Assembly (NCBI GenBank): GCA_007134885.1 | Contig: SLJX01000007.1 | Location: 1 to 46,772, forward strand | DNA: 46,772 nucleotides | Reading direction: 5' to 3' | Source: Halanaerobiaceae bacterium | Lineage (GTDB): Bacteria > Bacillota > Halanaerobiia > Halanaerobiales > Halarsenatibacteraceae | In this document: positions 23,988 through 32,985 of the stretch, one piece after another | Numbering within the stretch: the first letter of the stretch is position 1 | Layout of the letters: each line of letters starts with the position of its first letter | Position numbers and translations under genes: made by a program | Notes under the pieces: generated by a model | What the model was told of the DNA's origin: nothing | The model's input: the letters and a program-made list of their open reading frames with translations, nothing else | Database searches by the model: none

Positions 23988-24022
23988 AAAAAGCGCCCCT
24001 GCCGTTAAAGCGGCGGGGGCGC
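23988..24022 (-). terminator. Terminator of the glycine cleavage operon
   Basis: GCGCCCCTGCCG (23993-24004) pairs with CGGCGGGGGCGC (24011-24022), with one wobble. On the minus strand TTTTT follows directly. It lies 57 bp after gcvPB. Confidence 0.85.
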
Positions 24023-24078
24023 CTGTGGGTCTAATATTTAAACCAGTATTTTAAACTATCCCCAGCAACCTTAAATCC

Positions 24079-25518
24079 TTACCATCTTAAGTCAGGATTT
24101 CTGGCTGCTTTGGCCTCATCCAGCTTGCGCACCACAGTATTGTGCGGGGCATTTTCTACCAGTTCCGGTTCTTCCTCTATTTCCCGGGAAATAATTTTCA
24201 TGGTCTCAATAAACCTGTCCAGCGACCTTAAGTTCTCGGTCTCGGTGGGTTCAACCATCATTGCTTCCTTAACAATCAGCGGGAAGTAGATGGTGGGAGC
24301 ATACTGCTCATAATCAAGCAGCCGCTTGGCGATATTTGCCGTAGTGATGCCATCCGTCTTCTGCCGGGAACCTGACAGGACAAATTCATGCAGGCTGTCG
24401 GAGGCAAAAGGAAGTTCATAGGTGTCTTTCAGTTTATGCTTCATGTAGTTGGCATTTAAAACCGCATTTTCGGTTATTTCCTTCAGGCCTTCGCCTCCGG
24501 CTGTCCTGATATAGGCATAGGCTCTCAGCATAACACCGTAGTTCCCGTGGAAGGCATGGACCTTGCCCATGGTATCAGGCCTGTCATAATCCCAGTAGTA
24601 TTCAGAACCTTCCTTTTTCAACAGCGGAGCCGGCAGATAGGGAGCCAGCCTATCTTTAACTGCTACCGGACCGGACCCCGGTCCCCCACCGCCGTGAGGG
24701 GTGGAGAAGGTTTTATGGAGATTATAGTGAATAACATCAAATTCCATGTCTCCCGGGCGGGCATAGCCCAACACAGCATTCATGTTGGCACCATCGTAGT
24801 AGAGCAACCCTCCGGCATCGTGAATTATCTGCTGGATCTCGCAGATGTCTTTTTCAAATATCCCCAGTGTGTTGGGATTGGTCAGCATCAGGGCCGCCAC
24901 ATCATCATCCACCGCTTCTCTCAGAGAGTCCAGATCAACCATGCCTCTTTCATTGGACTCTATCTCCACCACATCAAAGCCAGCCATGGTGGCGCTAGCA
25001 GGGTTGGTCCCGTGAGCTGAATCCGGCACAATTACCTTGGTTCTCTCCTCACCCTGCTTTTCAAAGTACTTTCTGATAATCATCAGTCCCACATATTCTC
25101 CGTGAGCTCCCGAAGCCGGCTGCAGGGAAACTTCATCCATGCCGCTAATTTCAGCTAGATACTGCTTCAGCTCATAGAGAATCTCCAGGCTTCCCTGGAC
25201 ATACTTTTCCTTCTGGTGAGGATGAATATTGGCCAGGTTGGGAATCCGGGCTACATCCTCATTAATCTTGGGATTATACTTCATGGTGCAGGAACCCAGG
25301 GGATAGATCCCGGAATCCACTCCATAATTCATGTTGGAAAGGCTGGTAAAATGTCTGACAACATCAACTTCACTAACCTCGGGCAGCTCGACCGCTTCCT
25401 TTCTTATCGTACCCTCAGGAAGTCGCTCCCCGGGATTCTCTTCAGGAACATCAAGTTCCGGCAGAGAATAACCCTTTCTGCCCGGACTGCTGTATTCCTT
25501 AATTAAGGCTTCAGTCAT
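24079..25518 (-). CDS. gcvPB: Glycine dehydrogenase (decarboxylating) subunit 2
   Basis: A 479-residue C-terminal half of the split P-protein. The PLP lysine is in [19 protein letters not shown], and the region [10 protein letters not shown] near the start is conserved. With GcvPA it decarboxylates glycine and passes the aminomethyl group to the lipoyl arm of GcvH. I chose the ATG at 25518 (GGAGGTGGTT upstream), which overlaps the gcvPA stop by eight bases. It is the last gene of the gcvT-gcvH-gcvPA-gcvPB operon. Confidence 0.95.
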   Translation of the reverse strand: MTEALIKEYSSPGRKGYSLPELDVPEENPGERLPEGTIRKEAVELPEVSEVDVVRHFTSLSNMNYGVDSGIYPLGSCTMKYNPKINEDVARIPNLANIHPHQKEKYVQGSLEILYELKQYLAEISGMDEVSLQPASGAHGEYVGLMIIRKYFEKQGEERTKVIVPDSAHGTNPASATMAGFDVVEIESNERGMVDLDSLREAVDDDVAALMLTNPNTLGIFEKDICEIQQIIHDAGGLLYYDGANMNAVLGYARPGDMEFDVIHYNLHKTFSTPHGGGGPGSGPVAVKDRLAPYLPAPLLKKEGSEYYWDYDRPDTMGKVHAFHGNYGVMLRAYAYIRTAGGEGLKEITENAVLNANYMKHKLKDTYELPFASDSLHEFVLSGSRQKTDGITTANIAKRLLDYEQYAPTIYFPLIVKEAMMVEPTETENLRSLDRFIETMKIISREIEEEPELVENAPHNTVVRKLDEAKAARNPDLRW

Positions 25519-26869
25519 TGAGAACCACCTCCAGGCTCCTGACATAGTTATCTAAATCCTGGCGAGTCTTTTTCTCAGTCACACAGACCAGCAGCCCCTC
25601 CTGATCGGTCATCTCAGTCAGATTAACCCCGGCTAAAATATCCTTTTCACACATCTTCTGCTCGACCTCTTCCAGGGAGATACCCGGACTGTCAATTTTA
25701 AGCCAGAACTCATTAAAGTGGTTTTCCTGATTAACCACTTCAACACCTTCAATCTCTGCCAGTCTGGTTATCAAATAGCGGGTCTTTTGGTAGCACTGAT
25801 TGGCAACCTCCTGAATACCTTCTTTGCCCATGGTAGCCAGATATATGGCTGCCATCAGGGCATTTAAAGCCTGATTGGTGCAGATATTGGAAGTTGCTTT
25901 TCCCCGCCGGATATGCTGTTCCCGGGTCTGCATGGTCATAACATAGCCGATCTCACCTTCAACATCTTCAGTCTTACCGACCAGTCTGCCAGGAAGTTGT
26001 CTCAACAGCCTTCTATCATCCTTAATAGCCATGTAACCCAGGTTTGGTCCTCCATAATTAACACCATTACCCAGGGGCTGTCCTTCTCCTACCACTATAT
26101 CGGCACCAAACTCTCCCGGAGGAGTCAGAAGGCCCAGAGCAATGGGGTTGGCCACCACTATCAGCATGGTCTTCTTTTGATTATCCAGCAGCTCGGCAAT
26201 CTTCTCCATTTCTTCCAGAGAACCGTAAAAATTGGGGTACTGGACTACAAGCGCCGCAGTGTCGTCATCCAGCTCTTCTGTTAGAGAATCCAGATTCAGC
26301 TGACCTCCCTGCAGAGGAACATCCAGGAATTCAACACCGTGAGGTTCGCCGTAGGTCTGGGCTACATTTCGATAAGCAGGATGAACAGTTTTGGGAAGTA
26401 GAACCCTGCTGTTGCGGGTCTGGCGTCGGGCCATGATAACTGCCTCTCCCAGTGCTGAGGCTCCATCAAGCAGAGAGGCGTTGGAAATCCCCATACCGGT
26501 TAATTCACAGATCATGCTCTGATATTCGTACATGGCCTGCAGTGTTCCCTGGCTCAATTCAGCCTGGTAAGGAGTATAGGCGGTGTAAAATTCAGACCTC
26601 AAAATCAGGTGATCGATTATCGCGGGAATATAATGATCATAAGATCCTGCTCCCAGATAGCTATCAAATTTACTTAAATCCAGGTTCTTCTCCGCTTTTT
26701 CCTGAACCAGATCCATAAGCTCCAGTTCGGAAAGCGCCTCGGGAATATCAAAAGAACGATCAAACCTGATATTTTCAGGAATAGCCTGAAAAAGATCTGA
26801 AATTTCCTCCACACCTATCTCCTGCAGCATTTTTTTCTGCTCAGGTGGTGTGTTAGAAATATATTTCAT
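25511..26869 (-). CDS. gcvPA: Glycine dehydrogenase (decarboxylating) subunit 1
   Basis: A 452-residue N-terminal half of the split P-protein. [19 protein letters not shown] begins it, and the conserved [30 protein letters not shown] and [13 protein letters not shown] blocks are present. It forms an alpha2-beta2 complex with GcvPB. Four bases separate it from gcvH upstream. Split P-protein is typical of Clostridia and related lineages. Confidence 0.95.
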   Translation of the reverse strand: MKYISNTPPEQKKMLQEIGVEEISDLFQAIPENIRFDRSFDIPEALSELELMDLVQEKAEKNLDLSKFDSYLGAGSYDHYIPAIIDHLILRSEFYTAYTPYQAELSQGTLQAMYEYQSMICELTGMGISNASLLDGASALGEAVIMARRQTRNSRVLLPKTVHPAYRNVAQTYGEPHGVEFLDVPLQGGQLNLDSLTEELDDDTAALVVQYPNFYGSLEEMEKIAELLDNQKKTMLIVVANPIALGLLTPPGEFGADIVVGEGQPLGNGVNYGGPNLGYMAIKDDRRLLRQLPGRLVGKTEDVEGEIGYVMTMQTREQHIRRGKATSNICTNQALNALMAAIYLATMGKEGIQEVANQCYQKTRYLITRLAEIEGVEVVNQENHFNEFWLKIDSPGISLEEVEQKMCEKDILAGVNLTEMTDQEGLLVCVTEKKTRQDLDNYVRSLEVVLND

Positions 26870-26873
26870 TTAT

Positions 26874-27260
26874 TTAAGCCTCCTCCTCCAAAAACTCCTG
26901 GTATTCCTCAGTATTCATCAGCTCATCCAGTTCTCCCTCATCGGAAAGCTTGATTTTAACAATCCAGCCTCCCTGATAAGGTTCATCATTAACCAGCTCG
27001 GGTTGATCCAGCAGTTTCTCGTTAGTTTCAGTAATTTCACCACTCACCGGAAGATAGAGGTCGGAAACTGCCTTGACCGATTCAATAACTCCAAAATTGT
27101 CATGCTGTTGAAATTCATCGCCTACCTCAGGCAGCTCAACAAAGACAATGTCCCCCAGTTCCTCCTGGGCAAAATCGGTGATTCCAGTTGTTCCCACACC
27201 ATTTTCAACCTTTAACCACTCATGATCTTCGGTATAATATAATCCTTCTGGTACATTCAT
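26874..27260 (-). CDS. gcvH: Glycine cleavage system H protein
   Basis: A 128-residue lipoyl-carrier protein. The lipoylated lysine is K63 in ESVKAVSDLYLPVSGEI. EDHEWLKVE and GITDFAQEELGDIVFVELP at the start are standard. It shuttles the aminomethyl group between the P and T proteins. RBS GGAGGG. Acidic C-terminal tail (EEYQEFLEEEA). Confidence 0.96.
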   Translation of the reverse strand: MNVPEGLYYTEDHEWLKVENGVGTTGITDFAQEELGDIVFVELPEVGDEFQQHDNFGVIESVKAVSDLYLPVSGEITETNEKLLDQPELVNDEPYQGGWIVKIKLSDEGELDELMNTEEYQEFLEEEA

Positions 27261-27281
27261 ACTTATCCCTCCTGATTAATA

Positions 27282-28367
27282 TTAAATAAATGGAGTTTCA
27301 ACTACTTCAGCAGCTACCAACCGGCTTCTGATCTTAATCTTAATTTCTTCCCCGGGACTGGCATGGGCAGTTTCCACATAACCCAGGCCGATATTTTCCT
27401 CAAGGCTTGGGGAATAGCTTCCAGAAGTAACATGGCCAATCTCCTCTTCACCAATTGATAAAATCGGATAATTATGCCTGGCAATCCCCCGTTCTTTGAG
27501 GATAAAACCTACCAGTTTGCGGGAAAGACCGGCTTCTTTAATCCTCTCCAGTGCTTCTTTGCCGACAAAATCCTCCTTGTCAAATTTAACAGTCCAGCCC
27601 AGACCGGCCTCCAGGGGATTGGTCTCCCTGCTGATATCATTGCCATAAAGACAGAGACATTTTTCCAGTCTGAGAGTATCACGAGCTCCCAGCCCTGCTG
27701 GCTTGAGGCCTGCCTCTTCTCCGGCCTTAAGCAGTGACTGCCAGATCCTCTCGGCTTCCCCGGGATCAAAATAAAGTTCAAAACCGTCCTCGCCAGTATA
27801 ACCGGTCCGGGAAACCAGCATATTCAAGCTATCAACTTCAATCTTCTTGAAGCTAAAAGCCGGGATATCATCCAGTCCGGTAGATGTCAGCTGGCTTAAG
27901 ATCTCTTCCGATCTGGGCCCCTGCAGGGCCAGCAGAGCATAATCCCGGGAGAGGTTTTCCACCTCTACATCCCCGGAGACCTCAGCAGCTCGTTCAGAAA
28001 TCCAGTCAAAATCCTTTTCCGTATTGGAAGCATTGACCACCAGAAAATATCTATCTTCCTCTATTTTATAAACCAGCAGATCATCAACTATTCCTCCTTC
28101 GAGATAACACATGGGGGAATAAACCACTTTCCCGGCGGGGGCGGTGCTGACCCGATTGGTGATAAGGTAATCAATAAAGCTGCTCGAATCCTTGCCACTA
28201 ACAGCTATTTCTCCCATATGGCTGACATCAAAAAGTCCGGCCTTTTCTCTCACCGTATTGTGCTCATCAATGATTCCGGAATACTCAACTGGCATTTCCC
28301 AGCCACCAAAATCGGTCATCTTGGCTCCCAGGTCATGATGTACGGAGTTTAAAGGGGTCTTCTTCAT
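27282..28367 (-). CDS. gcvT: Aminomethyltransferase (glycine cleavage T protein)
   Basis: A 361-residue T-protein, which transfers the one-carbon unit to tetrahydrofolate and releases ammonia. MKKTPLNSVHHDLGAKMTDFGGWEMP, AGLFDVSHMGEI and RTGYTGEDGFELYF (folate-binding and catalytic regions) are intact. I chose the ATG at 28367 with GGAGGTGAG upstream; the frame continues farther up, but that part lies in the riboswitch leader. It is the first gene of the gcv operon. Confidence 0.95.
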   Translation of the reverse strand: MKKTPLNSVHHDLGAKMTDFGGWEMPVEYSGIIDEHNTVREKAGLFDVSHMGEIAVSGKDSSSFIDYLITNRVSTAPAGKVVYSPMCYLEGGIVDDLLVYKIEEDRYFLVVNASNTEKDFDWISERAAEVSGDVEVENLSRDYALLALQGPRSEEILSQLTSTGLDDIPAFSFKKIEVDSLNMLVSRTGYTGEDGFELYFDPGEAERIWQSLLKAGEEAGLKPAGLGARDTLRLEKCLCLYGNDISRETNPLEAGLGWTVKFDKEDFVGKEALERIKEAGLSRKLVGFILKERGIARHNYPILSIGEEEIGHVTSGSYSPSLEENIGLGYVETAHASPGEEIKIKIRSRLVAAEVVETPFI

Positions 28368-28505
28368 AAAACTCACCTCCTTCCATTTTATTGACTTTAG
28401 TTTATTTTTGCCGGTTTTTCCGGTTTTTTTAACAACCAGTATAATTATCTGCTCCTCAACTGCTGGAGCACATAAATTCAACCAGATAATTGCCTCAGAC
28501 ACAAA

Positions 28506-28536
28506 CAGAGGAGACCGGGTAAGCCAGCCTCCTCTG
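28506..28536 (-). promoter_or_regulatory. Expression-platform hairpin of the glycine riboswitch
   Basis: CAGAGGAG and CTCCTCTG form an 8-bp stem just downstream of the aptamer on the minus strand. Only TTTG follows, so it is not an obvious terminator; it may pair alternatively with the aptamer's 3' region. Confidence 0.45.
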
Positions 28537-28544
28537 TCCAAAAA

Positions 28545-28648
28545 GTTCAGAGTTCCGTCCCTTCAGAATTCTTAAGCCTGAGAGTTTCAGTTCCTGTGAA
28601 CCTTGCCCCTTCGGCGCTCCTGTAAAAAAAAGAGCTCTCTCCTGAATT
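28545..28648 (-). promoter_or_regulatory. Glycine riboswitch (single aptamer)
   Basis: On the minus strand the leader shows the aptamer core: GGAGAG near the 5' end (about 28645), CCGAAGGGGC (28605-28614), CTCTCAGG (28577-28584) and a closing GGGACGGAACTCTG (about 28549-28560). Only one aptamer with CCGAAGGGG is seen, so it is a singlet, not the tandem form. It lies about 180 nt upstream of gcvT and would turn the operon on with glycine. Confidence 0.9.
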
Positions 28649-28674
28649 TCATCCGGAAAATACTATTAGTTTTT

Positions 28675-28945
28675 GGTGTATTTCCAGTCTTCTTTATCCT
28701 CAGCTAAAAATCAGACGATAAATCAGTCAATAAACAGTCAACAGAAAAAGCATTTTTTAAAACTCCCAAACTTTATTTACTTTATTATAAGGAAGCATTT
28801 AAGGCAGCCATTCCAGAAATATGCATTAACTTTTCCTCCGTTAACCGCTGCAGGGCCTTTAAAAGTCTATTTTCCTGTTATTCCTGTTATATTTATTCTC
28901 AAAGAAACAAAAAAGTCCTGCTTTAAAACTAAATTTTTTTATATG
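28675..28945. other. Non-coding stretch, nothing recognised
   Basis: AT-rich sequence between the riboswitch and the repeat cluster. It should hold the gcv promoter on the minus strand, but I see no strong -35/-10 pair. No gene is supported. Confidence 0.5.
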
Positions 28946-28949
28946 AAAG

Positions 28950-29095
28950 CTGATATTTTTATATTATAGGTTAACCCCAGGCCACCCAAGGCACAACAAT
29001 ACATGAAAATATTACTGCGTATTATCAAGGTAAACCCCCATGACCCTCTGGGGCACAACAATAGATGAAATTTTGCCTGCTATTTTTCAAGATAA
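28950..29095 (-). repeat. ~62-bp tandem repeat cluster, minus orientation
   Basis: Read on the minus strand, units begin at 29095 (TTATCTTGAAAAATAGCAGG), 29033 (TTACCTTGATAATACGCAG) and 28974 (TTAACCTATAATA), spaced 62 and 59 bp; the last is partial. Units contain TCATGTATTGTTGTGCC or a close variant and then CCCAGAGGGTCATGGGGGT. The same family occurs in opposite orientation at 44177-44398. No gene lies in 29106-29368 either. Confidence 0.8.
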
Positions 29096-29368
29096 AAGCT
29101 TAGGTTAAACTTTAATTTAACAGTTTTATTGCTTTATTACATGGTTTCACTGCGAAAAGAAGTTTTGCTGCAAATTTGTTTGGCAGGCTCCCTGGCACGT
29201 CAAGGATTATAGATTCTAAATTTGACGAGATCGACTTTATTCAGTGCAATCATTACATAATATAAAAATCTCAATAGCAGGGTTGCTTAAAGCAATAATG
29301 TCAATAAAATAATTAAATAAAATGAACTTATTTAAATAATATTCTCACTTTACGCACTATTTTGTTTT

Positions 29369-30019
29369 TTAAAATAATTCATAAAGTGATTCTTTATATT
29401 CTTCTCTAGTAAGTGCAACTACTAAATCCCCCTGAAAGATCCGGGTATTGCCTCGGGGAACTATGGGAGTATCGCCTCTAAGAATAGAAACTAGCACCAC
29501 TTCCAGAGGAAGCTCCAGTTCCTTAAGCTTTTTCCCCACAGCTGGAGATTCCTCATCTACATAAAACCTGATCAGTTCAAGTTCATCATGTTTCTGGGAG
29601 AGCAGAGCCTCCAGATCGCTCATGGCCACCTCCTGATCAACTAGAGCCAGCAGTATCGCCGGACTGCTGATAGCAACATTTACCCCCAGCCAGTCAAAAA
29701 GCCTTTCATTGCCGGGGGTGTTGACAGTTGTAAAGGTGCTGGGCACGTCAAATTGCCTTTCCGCCAGCTGGCAGATAACCAGATTGTCCTGATCATCCTT
29801 AGTAACCGCCAGCACCACATCGGCCTTCTCAATTTCGGCTTCTTTCAGCACTTCAGCTTCAGACCCATCTCCCCTTATCACCCTGACGTTAAAATTTCGC
29901 CTTATTTTGTCGCATTTAATCTTTTTTTGTTCTATCAGGGTTATCTCATGCCCCTTCTGCAGCAGTTCGGTTAACAGATACCTGCCAACTTTGCCGCCTC
30001 CAACTATGATAATCTTCAC
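29369..30019 (-). CDS. trkA: RCK-domain potassium uptake regulator (TrkA/KtrA-type)
   Basis: A 216-residue single-copy TrkA protein. The RCK N domain (about 1-120) starts with VKIIIVGGGKVGRYLLTEL and has the NAD-binding acidic end of strand 2 (LIEQKK). The RCK C domain is about 130-216. It gates a TrkH/KtrB-type potassium channel, which is not in this window. I chose the GTG at 30019 with GGAGG seven bases upstream; the frame extends farther into the parS region but the extra residues are not TrkA-like. Confidence 0.87.
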   Translation of the reverse strand: MKIIIVGGGKVGRYLLTELLQKGHEITLIEQKKIKCDKIRRNFNVRVIRGDGSEAEVLKEAEIEKADVVLAVTKDDQDNLVICQLAERQFDVPSTFTTVNTPGNERLFDWLGVNVAISSPAILLALVDQEVAMSDLEALLSQKHDELELIRFYVDEESPAVGKKLKELELPLEVVLVSILRGDTPIVPRGNTRIFQGDLVVALTREEYKESLYELF

Positions 30020-30047
30020 CAGAACACCTCCAGAACTATTTCGCAGA

Positions 30048-30063
30048 TGTTTCACGTGAAACA
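30048..30063. other. parS centromere site
   Basis: TGTTTCACGTGAAACA, a perfect 16-bp palindrome and an exact match to the Bacillus parS consensus TGTTNCACGTGAAACA. It lies in the gap between parB and trkA. ParB loads here for chromosome segregation. Confidence 0.95.
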
Positions 30064-30214
30064 ATCAGCATCATTTCGGTTGTTATCAGATATATGCTTT
30101 ATCTGTAATTGTTATTCCAGTCTGCAACTGTTATTCCATTTCAGATAATATCTATTAAAATACAAAATATATATCAAAAAGGCATAAGGTGTAATCTTAG
30201 CTGTAGAAATTTTT

Positions 30215-31180
30215 CTATTTTAGTAGTTTTAAAAGGTTCCGCAACTCTTCGAGGTTGCTGCAGACAAGTTCGGCTTTAAAGCCATCCCCTCTTTCTTCAA
30301 GTTTAACCGTTAGCCCGGTTATTTCTTCCAGTTCCCGGGAATGGCGCTTCCATTCCAAAGATTCTGTTTGATTAGCAATCCCGTCCAGTTCATCCCCCTG
30401 CTCATCCCCGAGCTGTCTGCCAGTTCTGTCCAGCAGTTCCTCCAGTTCATTTAGCATTCCATCAGCATCTTCCCCGCTGGTCTCGTCGCCAGAAATTCTC
30501 TCTTTAATAGCTGAGACATGTTTTTCAGCCTGCCTGACCGACATTTCCTGGTCAATAATCTCTTCTGCGCCCTTTAGCTGAAGTTCAGGATCTTCCAGTC
30601 CGGCCAGAGCCCGGGCCTGGCCGGCAGATAATGTTCCACGTGAAACATATTCCTGTATTTTAACAGGCAGTTTCAACAGCCTCAGGCTGTTGCTAATGCC
30701 GGACCTGCTTTTACCCAGTCTCTCTGCCAGTTCACCCTGGGTCATCTCCATCCTCTCAAGCAGCTGTTTGTAGGCGGTTGCTTCCTCCAGGGGATTTAGA
30801 TCATCTCGATGGATGTTTTCAACCAGGGCAATCTCCATCATTCTATCTTCTTCAAATTCTTTAATTATTGCCGGAACTGTGTCTTTATTAGCCATCTTTG
30901 AGGCCCGCCAGCGCCTTTCCCCGGCTACTATATAATAGCCTTCCTCACCTTTTGGCGTCAGGATCAAAGGCTGCAGTACTCCATTCTCTTTGATGGAAGC
31001 TGCCAGCTCCTCAAGGCCTTCTTCCCGAAAAGATTCCCGGGGCTGATAGGGATTGGGTTCAATCTTTTCCACCCCCACATTTTTTATAATTTCATCGCTC
31101 TCCCTTATCGATTTCAGGCCGTCCTCGCCATCGAAAAAAGCATCCAGGCCCCGTCCCAGTCTTTTTTTCTTACTGTTCAT
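30215..31180 (-). CDS. parB: Chromosome-partitioning protein ParB (Spo0J)
   Basis: A 321-residue ParB, a CTP-dependent DNA clamp that loads at parS. The N-terminal domain has NPYQPRESF and the GERRWRA CTP-binding box; the HTH is TQGELAERLGKSRSGISNSL. The C-terminal region (about 290-321) should dimerise. Between them a charged linker (GEDADGMLNELEELL) is acidic. A parS site lies inside the gene. It overlaps parA by 11 bases. Confidence 0.95.
   Translation of the reverse strand: MNSKKKRLGRGLDAFFDGEDGLKSIRESDEIIKNVGVEKIEPNPYQPRESFREEGLEELAASIKENGVLQPLILTPKGEEGYYIVAGERRWRASKMANKDTVPAIIKEFEEDRMMEIALVENIHRDDLNPLEEATAYKQLLERMEMTQGELAERLGKSRSGISNSLRLLKLPVKIQEYVSRGTLSAGQARALAGLEDPELQLKGAEEIIDQEMSVRQAEKHVSAIKERISGDETSGEDADGMLNELEELLDRTGRQLGDEQGDELDGIANQTESLEWKRHSRELEEITGLTVKLEERGDGFKAELVCSNLEELRNLLKLLK
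30632..30647. other. parS site inside parB
   Basis: TGTTCCACGTGAAACA matches the parS consensus TGTTNCACGTGAAACA exactly; one base departs from a perfect palindrome. It lies within the parB coding sequence, as one parS does in B. subtilis spo0J. Confidence 0.92.
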
Positions 31181-31937
31181 TTGCCAACACCTCCCGGGCT
31201 AATTCTTTATAAGCTCTAGCTCCAGAAGAACGGGGTTGATACTGAAGAATTGATTCCCCAAAGCTAGGAGCTTCACTTAATCTCACATTTCTGGGGATAA
31301 TCGTCTCAAAAATCTTATCAGAAAAATATTTCTTAACTTCCTCGGCCACCTGTTCAGAAAGATTGGTGCGGCCGTCATACATGGTAAGCAGAACGCCCTC
31401 AAGGTCAAGTTTGGGATTGACATTCTCTCTCACCCGTTGTATTGTATCCAGGAGCTGTCCCAGGCCCTCCAGTGCATAATATTCACACTGAATAGGAACC
31501 AGCACCTTCTCAGCAGCTGCCAGAGCATTTAAAGTAAGTATTCCCAAAGAAGGAGGACAGTCAATCAATATGTAGTCAAAATCTTGATGACACCTGTCTA
31601 TTGCTCGAGCCAGCCTCTTCTCCCGGGAAATTTCGGTAACCAGCTCTATTTCAGCCCCGGCCAGATCTATATTGGCAGGAATAACCTGTAAGCGGGGGAT
31701 ATCAGTCCCCTGAAGCACTTCAGCAAAAGAAGCATTTCCCAGCAGAAGATCATAGATGCTGTTTTCTATTTCATCCTTTACCAGGCCGAGACCGCTGGTG
31801 GCATTTCCCTGAGGGTCAATATCAACCACCAGGATCTGGCGGTCATACTCAGCCAGAGCCGCTCCCAGATTAATAGTTGTGGTGGTTTTGCCCACTCCAC
31901 CTTTCTGATTGACTATTGCTATTCTTTTGCCCATCAT
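31170..31937 (-). CDS. parA: Chromosome-partitioning ATPase ParA (Soj)
   Basis: A 255-residue ParA/Soj ATPase. The deviant Walker A motif KGGVGKTTTTINL is close to the N-terminus; Walker B is ILIDCPPSLG, and VDIDPQGNATSG is conserved. It works with ParB and parS in chromosome segregation and may regulate DnaA. GTG, ATG and ATG triplets lie in series at 31940, 31937 and 31934; GGAGG supports either ATG. The gap 31938-32169 holds no convincing gene. Confidence 0.95.
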   Translation of the reverse strand: MMGKRIAIVNQKGGVGKTTTTINLGAALAEYDRQILVVDIDPQGNATSGLGLVKDEIENSIYDLLLGNASFAEVLQGTDIPRLQVIPANIDLAGAEIELVTEISREKRLARAIDRCHQDFDYILIDCPPSLGILTLNALAAAEKVLVPIQCEYYALEGLGQLLDTIQRVRENVNPKLDLEGVLLTMYDGRTNLSEQVAEEVKKYFSDKIFETIIPRNVRLSEAPSFGESILQYQPRSSGARAYKELAREVLANEQ

Positions 31938-32169
31938 CACTGCCTCCCCCGGGTTGCAGTCAATTTCTGCTCCATGTTATCAGTCTCTAGTTTGTTTTCT
32001 GTGCAAATCAATTCTGGCAAATAAATTCTGTTAAATTTAATGTAGATTTTACAATTCTTCCTGTCTGTCCGGGCCTGCCGGTCCTTTTTAAGAATTCCCA
32101 TTTTTCCCTCACAATACTTGCCAATATAGCAATATAGCCTCGACATCTATATATTTCGGGGCTGTTCGT

Positions 32170-32985
32170 CTAACTCCTGCTTCCCAGGGGACGTTTTTCA
32201 GGAATTCCTACCCGTCTGGGATATTTTTTCGGGCAGAAATCTTCTTTTTGATAGGAAAGCAAATAACGTTCCCCCTCCAGGCCCGGTATCTCTAATTTAA
32301 AAATTTTTTCCCGGGATCCCTGAAGAAGTGCGGCGGCAGCATCTCCTTCTTCCAGCTCTTCCTGATACCTGGGACCCTTAAACAGAAGAGCCCGGCCCTT
32401 AATCCTCAGCAGAGGAAGAGAGTATTCCAGCAGTATATTTAATGGAGCCACTGCTCTGGCCAGTACAAAATCAAACTTCTCCCGCCAGTCTTCCTCCTGG
32501 CCTAATTTTTCTGCCCGGACCCTGAGGGGTCGGCAGTCCGAAATATTAAGCTTGCTAACTGTTTCTCTAAGGAAATCAACCCGTTTTCGCCGGGAATCCA
32601 GGAGGTAAACCGTGCTTTCCGGCAAAACTATGCTCCAGATGAGCCCGGGAAGTCCGGCACCACTGCCGATATCTATCCCTATCTTACCAGCAAACTCGAT
32701 AAGTCTGCCAGCATAGAAGAGAGGAATCAGGGAATCCAGAATGTGGAGATAGACTATCTCATTCCTGTCAGCAGGACCAATCAGATTGTATTTCTTGTTT
32801 TCTTGATAAAGCGTTTCGACATATTCAGCAATTTTTCTAGTTTTTTCAGGATCGATCATTTTTTCCCTTACTGCTGCAAGTCGCTGATTCTCATTTTCTT
32901 CAAGCTCATTCTTATCCCCAAGAAAGGTAACAAAATCCTCTATGCCGCGAGAAATATTATTTATTACCTTTTGGCTGACATTCAT
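32170..32985 (-). CDS. rsmG: 16S rRNA (guanine-527-N7)-methyltransferase
   Basis: A 271-residue RsmG (GidB). The SAM-binding motif DIGSGAGLPGL and the following LLDSRRKRVDFL are conserved. It methylates G527 of 16S rRNA. The start ATG overlaps the mnmG stop in an ATGA, a classic coupling arrangement. The C-terminus is slightly longer and more basic than usual (CPKKYPRRVGIPEKRPLGSRS). Confidence 0.94.
   Translation of the reverse strand: MNVSQKVINNISRGIEDFVTFLGDKNELEENENQRLAAVREKMIDPEKTRKIAEYVETLYQENKKYNLIGPADRNEIVYLHILDSLIPLFYAGRLIEFAGKIGIDIGSGAGLPGLIWSIVLPESTVYLLDSRRKRVDFLRETVSKLNISDCRPLRVRAEKLGQEEDWREKFDFVLARAVAPLNILLEYSLPLLRIKGRALLFKGPRYQEELEEGDAAAALLQGSREKIFKLEIPGLEGERYLLSYQKEDFCPKKYPRRVGIPEKRPLGSRS

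Noticed and set aside
28368-28541. Longer GcvT N-terminus
   Set aside because: It lies in the riboswitch leader; the ATG at 28367 has a strong RBS.
31938-32146. Small frame upstream of parA
   Set aside because: No RBS and no recognisable protein; probably intergenic.
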